Source of the DNA: Micractinium sp. NFX-FRZ
Lineage: Eukaryota; Chlorophyta; Trebouxiophyceae; Chlorellales; Chlorellaceae
NCBI GenBank assembly: GCA_029339195.1
Contig: JAPTJF010000246.1
Coordinates: 1 to 64,000, forward strand
Direction: 5' to 3'
DNA length: 64,000 nucleotides
In this document: positions 22,501-31,882 of the stretch, piece after piece
Layout: each line of letters opens with the position of its first letter
How positions within the stretch are numbered: position 1 is the first letter of the stretch
Translations under genes and position numbers: made by a program
The notes under the pieces: generated by a model
Databases searched by the model: none
What the model was told of the DNA's origin: nothing
Seen by the model: only the letters and a program-made list of their open reading frames with translations

Positions 22501-25500
22501 GCCAGGCAATGCAGCGTGTGCCAGTGTGCCAGTGTGGCCCACGGGGAGGGGCGGAAGGATTGGCGGTGGCGCTGGGCAACGCAGGTGCAACGCCAGCGAT
22601 GCAGCGTGCCAGAGCGTGCCGGGTTTTGGGGGCGACCCAAGGAATTGGGGCAGAGGGGCAGGGGGGCGGGCAACACGGGTGGGTGCCAGAGCGTGCCAGT
22701 GTGCCAGCGTGCCCCAAGGAAGCAGAGGGACGGGAGGACGGGCAGAGCACGGGTGGGTGCTGGAGCGTACCCAGGGGTGAGGGCTGCCTGGATGTGGGGC
22801 AGGGGCGCGTGCTGTGACGCAGCGCTGCCATATGCACTCCACGCTCACCCCGCAGCACCCAGCCCACCAGGCCATGCACAGCACCTGCACACTCTTGTTC
22901 CATACCTGCCTTGCCCACTGCAGTGCACGGCCCCATACTGACGAGGCCGGCGCCACAACACCGCATGTTCCCCTGCCCCCCACGTCCACCCCACCCTCGT
23001 GCACCCCCCCGCTCCCACGACCTCCCTGCCTTGCAGTGCGCGCATATGGCGACGAGGCCACGGCGCGCATTGTGGAGCAGGTCCGCAGCCTGATCCTGCA
23101 GGCGCGCGACCAGCCGGAGGACAGCCAGCAGTACGGCAGCCTGGAGAACACGACGCTGTTTGGGGTGGCGGCACAGGTGGGGAACTGTGAAACAACTCGT
23201 GAGTTGTTATGTGTTGGGTGTGGGGGCATGGCCAGCAGTACGGCGGCTGGAGAACACGACGCTGTTTGGAGTGGCGGCGCAGGTGGGATGTTTGGGGAAC
23301 TGTTTTGGGTGATGGGTCGAGAGTGTATGGGAGTAGAGCCGGCAGCACGGCAGCCTAGCCTGGGAAACACCATGCTCTTTGCAGTGGCGGCGCAGGTGGG
23401 AAAGGTTATGGACGTCACGACAAGCTCTTGAGCATGGATGAGTTGGGTGTGGGGGCATGGCCAGCAGTATGGCAGGCTGGAGTGTTCGACCGCGCTCCTC
23501 GGGGGGGTCAGGAGCAGGACGGTGTATGGGATGTGTCATGTTGGTTGAGAGGGAGGTTGTGGATGTCGCTGCTGCAGTGGAGCAGGCGCAAGCAGGCAAG
23601 AGAGGTGACTGCCCCTGCTTGCACATCCATCCCGATGCGCTGCCCCGCCCACGTACCCCCTCCTCCCATGCCCCCGCTTCCCCGCCCCCTCTGTCCCTGC
23701 AGCGCGCCCGCGCCAACGACCCCTCCCTGCACACCGACCAAACCATGTTCTCATGCGGCAGCCTGGCGCCCAAGCTGCAGCGCGGCGGCGGCTGCGTAGA
23801 CCACGGCTTTGCCCGGTGAGCAGGGGATGGGATGGGATGCATCCTACCGTGTGCGTGTCACGCATGCTTGCGCGGGCGAGCTGCCAGCGGATGCGACGTG
23901 GCGGGTGACGTGGCGGGTGACGTGGCAGGCTCGCTCGTTGAGTGGGCAAGCGGCCAGGAATGGCGTGGTAGGGGACCGCCGTATTCCATCACGGTTTTGT
24001 GCTTCATTGTGTCATGCCTTCATGGCTTCAGGGTTGCATGGTTTCTGCAGGTGCCGCGGCGTGCAGCGTGCTCCTGTTCTGCGTCGAGCACAGGCGCCGT
24101 GCACAGGCGCCGTTGCACATTGCCAGCCTGGCCCTCCGCCTGCCTGCACACCTGCCCATCGCCTTGCTCGCCTGCCTTCCTGACCTGCCCGCCTTGCCTG
24201 ATTTGCCTGCCTTCGCCCTGTCCTGGCTGCAGCGACAAGGAGCCGTGGGAGGCGTCTGACGGGGCGGTGTACATGGTGCGGGAGCTGTCGGGTGAGTGGG
24301 CGCCAGCTGGGCGCCACCTCAGCTGCGCGCCAGCTCAGCAGCGTGCCAGCTCTGCCCAGGCGTGGAGAAGCTCAGCAGGCGCCGCGCTGGCAGCATGGTA
24401 CTAGTGTGGTGCGCCCGCCCCCCTCTCTCCCTCCGCCCCGGCCTGCTGTTGACGTCAGCAGCCCAATCCTCCGCCCTCCACGCCTCCCTTTTACATTACC
24501 CTCCCCTCCCCTCTGCCCTCCAGCCGTGGCGCCCGCCGCCGTGCCCGAGTTCCTGCCAGCGCTGGCTGAGCTGGCGCGCATGCAGCACTTTGCGCATGCC
24601 GCCAACCTGCACGAGACGATCTGGAAGCAGCTGCCGGCGATTGCGGAGAATGTGGGGAAGAAGGTGGGCGGGGGCGTGAGGGTGTGGTTGTGGGGAGGGC
24701 TTGGCATGGGGAGTGCGCTTGGCAGGTGTTTGCACTTGAAGGAGTTCCAAAGGCCCCTCCTCCTCCGACTAGCACTGACGTGCGGCAATAGCTGTTGATT
24801 TACACTCGCTCGCGTGTCCCTTCCTTGCCCTCTCATTGCCGGTGCCCAAGCCGCACTGCAGAAAGCTCCTGCGCCCCCTCGACCAGCAATGACGCCACCT
24901 AGCTTATTGCACTCATGCATCACGTGTGCCGTCCTTGCTCTCCCTCTCACTGCCGCAAGGGCTCCCGAGGCCCCTCGTCCATCAACCAACAATGGCGTGC
25001 GCCATACCCACTGGTATGCACTCACTCTTGTCTGCCTTCCATGCCCTCCCTGTCCATATCGTTGCTGCAGGTGTTCAAGCCGCACCTGGACGAGTTCCTG
25101 GGCCCCCTCTTCCGCTCCCTCACCTGCGGCCACCGGCTGTGCGAGGCGGCGGCGGGGCGCTGCGCCGGCGCGCTGCGAGACCTCATAGGTGCGCTGCTGC
25201 AGGACCGCTGCGCTGCGGCAGCAGCGCTGCGGCAGCAGCACATGCTTGGGCATTGTGTGGAGGGGGGGCGGTCGGGGCCAAGGGCATGACATGACATGAC
25301 GACATCGTTGTATGCTCATGCTTGGGTTGTTGTGTTTGCTGTGCTGGCTGGAGTGTACTGAGTGCGCTGGCCAAGGATAGGCTGGACTTGCAGGGAAGTG
25401 GAGGTGTGTGCTGGAAATGGGGCAGGCAGCGGGGGGTGTGGTGTGCACACGTCGGCGCAGGTGCTCCCTGTCCAACCCTTTAGCCCTTCCCTTACTCCAG

Positions 25501-25719
25501 CCACCCCGTAGCGCCCTGCCCCGCCTCCACCCCGCCCCCGGCTCCCTGCTATGTGTGTCCCTTCACTTCCCCTCAGGCCCCGGCATCTTTGCTGGGCGGC
25601 TATCCGAGGACCAGCGGCGGCTGATGGAGGGCAGCCCCGATGTGCCGCCGCCAGCGGGGCGCTTCACGCTGCCCGGCAGCCAGGTCACGCCGCACTCGGT
25701 GCTGACGGGGCGGCCGTGA
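16588..25719 (+). CDS. HEAT/ARM-repeat protein, 702 aa
   Basis: Twenty exons: 16588-16708, 16908-17035, 17360-17440, 17712-17871, 18193-18332, 18858-18967, 19375-19479, 19882-19939, 20244-20305, 20622-20721, 21031-21120, 21534-21614, 21782-21856, 22391-22475, 23037-23176, 23703-23815, 24233-24291, 24524-24663, 25071-25188, 25577-25719. All phases agree. The protein is a chain of amphipathic helix pairs, for example [30 protein letters not shown] and [18 protein letters not shown], typical of HEAT repeats. No enzyme domain, signal peptide or membrane segment was seen. Segments such as [18 protein letters not shown] and [18 protein letters not shown] look conserved, but I cannot name the orthologue. 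HEAT solenoids bind other proteins in transport, phosphatase or chromatin complexes; which applies here is unknown. The intron after 21120 starts with GC. Many introns contain copies of exon edges. Confidence 0.85.
18424..18580 (+). repeat. Two tandem copies of HEAT-gene exon 5 3' edge
   Basis: The exon end at 18332 (TGGAAGTGCCTGGAGACGTC and its GTGGGTGG donor) recurs with the donor at 18454, 122 bp on, and in a weaker third copy near 18580. Downstream intron sequence is repeated with it, so the unit spans exon edge, donor and intron start. Confidence 0.85.
19055..19100 (+). repeat. Copy of HEAT-gene exon 6 3' edge
   Basis: The exon end at 18967, encoding AHPNRFIR, is repeated in the next intron with its GTGCGT donor at 19091, an offset of 123 bp. 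The copied donor is intact. Confidence 0.85.
19558..19630 (+). repeat. GGAT microsatellite and copy of exon 7 3' edge
   Basis: A (GGAT)n tract of about eight units lies near 19565-19597. It is followed by GCGCAGAAGCTGGGGCTGGA, a copy of the exon 7 end, with a CAG|GTG donor at 19630, 151 bp after the true donor. Confidence 0.8.
20762..20800 (+). repeat. Copy of HEAT-gene exon 10 3' edge
   Basis: The exon end [10 protein letters not shown] at 20721 is repeated about 78 bp on as GTGGCCAAGTACGCCCCGCA. The copied donor has lost its GT. Confidence 0.8.
22186..22390 (+). repeat. Three tandem copies of HEAT-gene exon 14 5' edge
   Basis: The exon starting at 22391 (GAGCTCTACTCCCTGTGG) is preceded by three copies starting at about 22191, 22262 and 22326, offsets of 71, 64 and 65 bp. 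The last two keep a CAG acceptor, so they are plausible alternative 3' splice sites. Using them would add a stop (22262) or shift frame (22326). Confidence 0.9.
22485..22780 (+). repeat. Minisatellite-like intron with copy of exon 14 3' edge
   Basis: GGCGGTGGCGCTGGGCAACG plus its donor is repeated 109 bp after the true donor at 22475. Irregular repeats built on GTGCCAG and CAGCGTG follow up to about 22780. Confidence 0.75.
23215..23490 (+). repeat. Tandem copies of HEAT-gene exon 15 3' edge
   Basis: The exon end at 23176 (GCGGCACAG|GTGGG) recurs with intact GTGGGA donors after 23282 and 23395, offsets of 106 and 113 bp. A partial copy starts near 23451. Each unit also carries GGGGGCATGGCCAGCAGTA or a variant. 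Confidence 0.9.
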
Positions 25720-26103
25720 GGCCTCTCTGCCGGGTCTGTTTTGGTTTCGGCTAGTACATGGAGTGAGCCTCTCCTCCCCCCTACTATACCTTCTGCGGGC
25801 CCGCCCCCCCCCCCGCCCGCGCGAGTTATGCCTGCCTCTGTCCCGCCGCTGCTGCCTCTGTGCCCTCTGCACCCCGTACACGCACGCACCCCGCTCCCAA
25901 GCCAGGCAGTTGGCTATGTATGCAGCCTGTCGAGCTTTTTACACCCGTATTGGAGATAAATACAAAAATCGAAATGGCAGGAGAAAGCAACGTGAGCAGT
26001 GAGGTGCAAAGGAGGTGGAGACGAGCACGGTGAAATCAGCGCAGGCGACCGGCTTTGCACATGTTCACGGGCAGCAGCACGGCGTGGCTCAGCTGGCGCT
26101 CAC
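25720..26103. other. Convergent 3' intergenic region (HEAT gene / mTERF-like 1)
   Basis: No exon could be supported. A minus-strand TGTAA signal for the mTERF-like gene is at 25939-25943. Both genes end into this spacer. Confidence 0.5.
25939..25943 (-). terminator. TGTAA poly(A) signal of mTERF-like gene 1
   Basis: TTACA on the plus strand reads TGTAA on the minus strand, about 160 nt beyond the stop codon. Confidence 0.5.
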
Positions 26104-28251
26104 TTAGCTGCGTGCCGGCTGCGGCGCTGGCATTGGGGGCAGGCTCTTGGTGCTGCCGCTCCTGCAGGCAGCAAACGGGTGCCGGCACAGCAAGAGGGGA
26201 GAGGTCAGGCGCGGCATGAGGTACGCCCGGCACAGCAGACAGGTGGTGGCACAGCAATAAAGAAAGCACCGCTGTCAAAAACACCGCCCAGACGACCGGG
26301 CAGGTCGTTGTGGGCAAGGCAGGGGATGGGCAGCCCTACGTGGCGCCTCCCCGCTAAGTGGTGGTCCCAATACCACCCCAAGCCCACAACCCCGCCATTC
26401 ACACCCACCCCCACGGCCCACCTGAGGTCCGCCAGCACCCGCCGCCCCTCATCGCTCCGCGGCCACTCCCGCAGGTGTGCGTTGTACCGGTCAGAAGTTA
26501 GGCCGCAGCTTTTCAGGATGCGGTGCTTGGTGATCATCCAGGACAGGGTGGGCTGGCCCTGCTTACCATGCAGCAGCTGCGGCGCCTGCTCCTGCACCAG
26601 CAAGTTGAACAAGGAATAGCAATGACAAGGGCATGGGCGAAGGGCAGGTAGCAATGAGCAATGCCTGTAGCCGACCCACGCATGCACTGGCTGAAATGCA
26701 GTGTCGCTAAACATGTACCCATTCGCATCAAAGCCTGGCCTACAACCTACTCCACTCACCTGCACCAGCACATACTGAGCAGCCATTGTCTCCAAGCCTC
26801 TGGTCAGGTAGCCCCTGTATCGATCAAAGCAGTCCAGCGGGGGCACACCCAGCGCTGTCAGAAAGAGCACTTTGGCACCTGCGTCCGGGTGGTCAAAGTT
26901 TGCCTGTTCGAAATTGCATGGCCGCTCCTCGATTTCGGCCGCCAGCCGCGCATCATCCCACCCCAGCTTCTGCTGCAGCACGTCTGCTGTGCGCTGCAGC
27001 CGCTCCGCTGGCGTGCACAGCAGCCGCGGCCACTTTGTCAGCAAACGCCACAGGTTGTCGGCTGTTGTGAAGAGCCGCCGCAGCCAGGCAGCCGCTTCCC
27101 ACGCTGTGGTCAGATCGCGCGTCAGGAGCTTAGGATCCCGAGCCGCCAGCTGCCGCGCCTCGACCGCCGTCAGCCCCGCTGCCTGCAGGTGCACCAGCTT
27201 CTGCCGCAGCGTTGGCACCGTGTAGAGGAGGAGGACGGGGGCCAACAGGAAGAAGGCAACAATGTCTGGTGCCTGCAGCTCCTTGGCTGCCCAGTCAATT
27301 GCCTCCAGTAACGTGGCCTGGGGAGTCCACAAAATTTCTGGCGCTCCAAGCACTACGGCACCCACGTCTGCCTCTACTGTTTTGCTGCCCGCCTCTGCAA
27401 AACGCTGGCACAGTGCCGCCAACGAGGCCTCCGCCTGGCCCGGGTCGGCTGCCAGCGCCCATGCTGCGTTGCTGCGTTTCCTGCGCACCATGTCGGCAAC
27501 GCTGCTGCGCTTGCGCGGCGGCTTGCCTGCCTGCTGCAGCCGCTGCACATGTGCCGAGGTGTAATATTCGAGCAGCTCCCACACCAGCAGCGCGCCATTA
27601 ATGCCGGTCACGCTGGCGTGCCGTTTTGAAGCCATGACTCCTAGTGTCCATGCCACTTCTGCCCCTGCCAGGCCGCGGCTGCGGAACTCATGGAACGTCC
27701 GTGGCAGGCTGGCCAGCGCTGCCGTCTCGTCGCCGTCAAACACCGCTACCAACCGCCGAGCGTAGCGGTCTGCCTCGCCAACCGGCAGGCCCTGCTCCTG
27801 CTGCAGCCAGGCCTGCAGCTGCGGTTGTGGCTGCGGCTCATGCCCAATCCACCTGCTCCCCTCCCGCCTTTGTCCGGCGACAACCATTGGTTTGTCTGCA
27901 CTGCTGCTGCTGCTGCCGCTGCTGCCAGCTGCCTGGCCGCGCTGCCACCGCCGCTGCTGCTGCCATTGCGCCAATGCTGCCGATGCTGGTGCCCCTGCGC
28001 TGGCTGGCTGCACACTTCTTGTCGCGGTCCTGCAAAGGGCAAGACAGCAGCCAGGTTGGGCCCGCCCGCGGCTGCGGAAAAGAGCCGGGAGAGGATTGGC
28101 ACTCAAGAGGCCTGCCCGCGGTGCACTTGCAGGCTCACCCATAAGCACCACCCAGAGCATCCAAGCAAGCGATGGTAGCCGCCGCGCCAGTAGAACCACT
28201 GGCCGCCCCGATCAGCCGGCTGGCGGCTAGGCGAGCCCCACGCAGCAGCAT
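26104..28251 (-). CDS. mTERF-like organelle protein, copy 1
   Basis: Four exons in coding order: 28139-28251, 26760-28029, 26422-26591 and 26104-26161, giving 536 aa. The ATG at 28251 was chosen because it gives an Arg/Ala/Ser-rich, acid-poor leader (MLLRGARLAASRL...) resembling an organelle presequence, and its exon ends in the phase 2 required by exon 2. The central part has repeated helical units with buried Pro-x-Leu-Leu, such as AGLTAVEARQLAARDPKLL and LTKWPRLLCTPAERL, which is the mTERF repeat style. mTERF proteins bind organelle DNA or RNA and act in transcription termination, splicing or ribosome assembly. A closely similar gene of equal length lies inverted at 56965-59124, sharing all intron positions and a short last exon (SGSTKSLPPMP...). 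The family call rests on motif style, so it is moderate. Confidence 0.75.
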
Positions 28252-28661
28252 TTTTCTCGTCCAGTGTCAGTGCGTACGCAGGCCGTAATGGCGTCACTAC
28301 CTTCTTCTGCCGCTCCCCTGCCGCCAGCTCAGCCGCCCCGCCGCCGCCCTTGCACAACGTATCTTTGGACATATTTGATTTGGCGACGCGCGTGTGGAAC
28401 ACAGGTGCCATTATGGGGGATAAATGTGTCAATCCTTAGTATCGCTGCTTTCTACAAGATTGCAACCAGTACTTTGATTGATTCCTGTGTTGGGTCTGCG
28501 TGCCGCTGCAGCACGCTCTGCACCATGTGGCACCTGAGCTCGGCACCTTGATGCGCAACACCGCATTACATCTACCACCATCTAGCATGCTCACACGAGC
28601 ACTACCATCAAGTATCGATTCCAGCCCGTACCAAGCAATTTTGAACAATTCCTGCCCCTCA
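28252..28661. other. Intergenic region, mTERF-like 1 promoter / EF-hand gene 3' end
   Basis: Both flanking genes lie on the minus strand. The interval holds the promoter side of the mTERF-like gene and the 3' end of the EF-hand gene, with a minus-strand TGTAA at 28566-28570. It is relatively AT-rich. No exon was seen. Confidence 0.5.
28566..28570 (-). terminator. TGTAA poly(A) signal of EF-hand gene
   Basis: TTACA on the plus strand reads TGTAA on the minus strand, about 92 nt beyond the stop codon at 28662. Confidence 0.5.
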
Positions 28662-31513
28662 TTACCCGCCGCCGCCCCGCACCAGCGCCACCGCTGCCAT
28701 GCGGATGTGCTGCGCCTGCGCCGCCGGCCTGCCTCTGTACTCCTGTGGCCGCTGCAGGACGGAACAGTCCCCGCGCAGCCTGCTTGGAACCCTGCTGCTG
28801 CTGATGGTGCCGCTATTCGCAGGGCCGCTCCCCACGCCAGGCCTGCTGTGGTCGGCACTCCCGGCGGCATCGCGCCCCCTGCTGCTGGCTGTCGGAGCCA
28901 TGAGACGCGTGATGCGGGAGCCTGCACCCGGGTGCCCAGCTGAGCGGAGCACCCGTGGGGTGGCGCTGCCGGCAGAAATATTCCCATCCTGCCCGTCTTG
29001 GTGGTGTGCAGGGCCTGGAACCGCTGCTGTATCTTCTCCTGCAGCCATGCCAGCACAGCCACCCCTGACGGCCTGCCGGCTGGTGGCTGCCGCCAGGTGC
29101 ATGCGCGCCGTGCTGCGCCGCCAGTGGTACCCAGCCGTCACGTCTTCGTCACCACCGCTGTTGCCGCCGCCGTCAGGCTGGCCGCCGGGCTGCGCAAAGG
29201 GCACCCGTGCCTGCTGGGCTTCCCCGCTCGGCACGTACTGCTCATGCTCTGAGGCAGGCCCAAATGCGCTCATTGCCGGGGTGGGGCAGCCGCCGCCGGT
29301 GGGCACTGCTGGCAGCGGGTCAACTGGGACTGCCAGTGTAGCTCCCCAGCTGTCGCCTGCCGCTGAGCTGTCGTCAGCTGCCTCTCCCTCGTCATCAGAA
29401 CCCGCCAGCTCAGCGTACGACTTGGGCACCGGCTGCCAAGCCTCAGCTGCATTCGCCCGAAGCCGGCTCAGCAGCTGCTGTACTATGGGGCTGAGCTGGC
29501 GCTGCTGCTGCTGCTGCGGCTGCTGCTGTGTGGAAGAGGGGGCAGGGCCTGCCCCGGGCAGCGGGCTGGCGGCAGTGGAGGCGTCACGCTGGCTGCCCTG
29601 CGCCTCGCCTTCTGCCCCATCTGCCCCACCTGATCCGTCAACGGCAATCTCTGGGCCGCAGGCGGCACGTGGCGTGGGGCCTGCATGGGATCATGCGGGG
29701 CCAGCTGCCAACGTGGGCGATCCGACAGGTAGGCAAGGGTTGCACAGCGCGCTGCTGGCAATGCAAAGTACGGCAACTGCTGTTGGCAAGTGCCGCTGTC
29801 GGCAACTGTTGTTCCTGCCGGCGTTCACCACGCAACCACCACATGTTGCCCAGCCAGGCCAGCAACCCCACCGCTCACCTGCGCTGATGGCCCCGCCAAA
29901 CATGTCGCCTCCCTCCTCCTCCAATGCCGCCCCGTGCGTGCCCCCGCCGCCAGCCCCGCCGCCCCCTGCCTCCCCGCCAGGCGCAGCTGCCGCCTGCGGG
30001 GTCGGTGTGCGCGCCAAGCGCTGTGCGCGGTACTTCCACACCGCGGCGGCCGAGACGGCGGCGGAGGCTGAGGTGGCGGCTCGGCGCTCGGCCAGCGCCA
30101 GAACTTTCTTGCGCCAACCGGGGGCGTCGGAGATGACGCCATCAATCACCACACGCCGCCTGGCATACGGGAGGGCAGGTGGAGGGGTGGAAGGGCGGGG
30201 GGGTGGCAGTGTAGAGTAGGCAGAGGGGGAGGGTAGGGATGGCAGCGACTGTGCCAGCACAGCCCCGGAATGTCCTGACCCCATGCCCCGACTTCACTCT
30301 ACCAGCTCCCCCCGCACATCCACCTATCACTACCCCCGCCATGCCATCCACGCATCACTCCCCCAGGTGGCACCCCCTCCTCACCTGAAGGCCTTGGCCA
30401 GCAGGTGGAAGTCGCCCCAGTTCAGGGGAGGCTCCTGTGCCCCTCCGCCTTCCTCCCCTCCCAGGCTGCCCTCGTCCTCCTGCACCAGGCTGTGCAGCTC
30501 CGCCTCCTCTCGGCGCTTGCTGCTCACCGCGCCGTGCATCATCTGGGGGCAGAGGGTGGGTGGGTGGGGCGACGGGGGCGGGAGCAGGGCGGGGCGGGGG
30601 GAGGCTGAGGCAGGCTGGGCAGCAGGCAGGCCGAGGCAGAGGATGAGGGAAGGTGCAGGGCAGCCTACTTGGAGCACGGGCGGCACTTGCCGCAAGTGCA
30701 GGGACGTGGCAGGCAGCGCAGGATGCATGGCCTCCCCACACACCTGGGCCCAGCCCACCCCACCTGGGCAAAGTCGGTGAACCGGAGGCTCCTGGCGCCC
30801 GGCCCCGCCACGCTCTCAACCAGCCGCGTCACCTGTCGCAGGCTGGCGGGCTGGCCCAGCGCCTGCAGGGGGGCAGGGGGTGCCAGGCGGGCGGGGCGGC
30901 AGTCGCGGGAGGGCGGGAGAGGAGGGGCCACATTGGCAGGTTGTGGGCCCGAGGCGGGTGCTGGCTTGTCTGCTTGGTGACCTGCATGTGCCCATCCAAC
31001 CATTCCTCCCGTATGCTGCTCACAAGGCAGGCGCTCCTGCGCTTGCACTCGGCACAAAGCCCCCGCCCCGCTGCTGCTGCTCCTGCCCTGCATGCCGCCC
31101 ACCCCACTTCCCCCTGGGCCTCACCCCACCCACACCAGGCCACAAAGCCACGCTGCACAGCCTTCTCCGCCTCGCCTGGAACACAGCCTGCAGCTCCTGC
31201 GGCTCCAGAGTGCCGCTGCCATCCACATCAATGATGGTGAAGCACTGCGGAAAGAAAAAAATAGGGAATTGGGCAACCGATCAGTGAGAGCAGTGCGGGC
31301 ACGCAACTTGCTGCCTGTGCACTGTCCTCTGCTCTGCCTCCAGCATCACCGTTGCAAACAAGCCTTGCTTCTTCCCTGCCCTCTCACCTCCCGTGCCAGT
31401 TTGATGGTCTTCAAAGGGATGTGCACCGGCATATCTCTGCCCCGGCGGGCAAGCCACGTCAGGACGCTGTCGGCAACCTTCGACGGCAGGCCGCTCAGCG
31501 GAGCATCAGCCAT
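28662..31513 (-). CDS. EF-hand calcium-binding protein with long low-complexity C-terminus
   Basis: Six exons in coding order: 31388-31513, 31176-31244, 30764-30862, 30385-30542, 29879-30159 and 28662-29650, giving 573 aa. One canonical EF loop, DVDGSGTLEPQE (residues 48-59), has all expected ligands (D48, D50, S52, T54, E56, E59). A second helical unit follows (VTRLVESVAG...SLRFTDFAQMM) that looks like a degenerate EF-hand with no good loop. Downstream are PLNWGDFHLLAKAF, a conserved-looking VVIDGVISDAPGWRKKVLALAE helix region, then Gly/Ala/Gln-rich sequence. Calcium sensing is inferred; targets are unknown. The intron after exon 2 starts with GC. The last about 200 residues are uncertain: another frame is open there (28436-29062) and contains LAWLQEKIQQRFQ, so a missed intron is possible. 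Confidence 0.72.
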
Positions 31514-31882
31514 CTCTGCCGGCCAGCAATTCGGCAGCTGAAGCGCTGCTGGGCGCTGCTAAACAGCGGGGTGGCCCGCAGGGGCGGGGACCGAGTGAAG
31601 GGCTGTTTGGACTGGCGGTTGGTGGTGCGAATGAGAATCCTGGCGGCACTGCGCTGATTCCCGACACCAATTGTGAAGATGCTGGTAAAGGGCTCACAAC
31701 AAGCTGCACGGGCCAGCATCGGTTGCCTGCTGGGCCGTGCTGAGCAGGGTGACCTCTCGGAGTGCTCCTCACTCGTCTCTTGCCTCGCATTTCTGCTACG
31801 ACACCTGACAGCAGCCCGCCAGCGGCGCCTGTGGTGCCGCCTCCGCAAGGCCGAAACCAGTTTCCGGCTCCTTTCCGTCAGC
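31514..31882. promoter_or_regulatory. Divergent promoter region, EF-hand / START-like gene
   Basis: Start codons at 31513 (-) and 31883 (+) face away from each other across 369 bp, so promoters for both must lie here. No recognisable element was seen. Confidence 0.5.

Noticed and set aside
26205..28199. Single long minus-strand frame through the whole mTERF-like gene
   Set aside because: It lacks a good ATG, reads through the 28030-28138 and 26592-26759 introns and shifts frame at the end. The four-exon model is duplicated exactly in the second copy.
30385..31244. A second functional EF-hand in the EF-hand gene
   Set aside because: The helix-loop-helix spacing is suggestive, but the loop GPGARSLRFTDF lacks acidic ligands at the needed positions.
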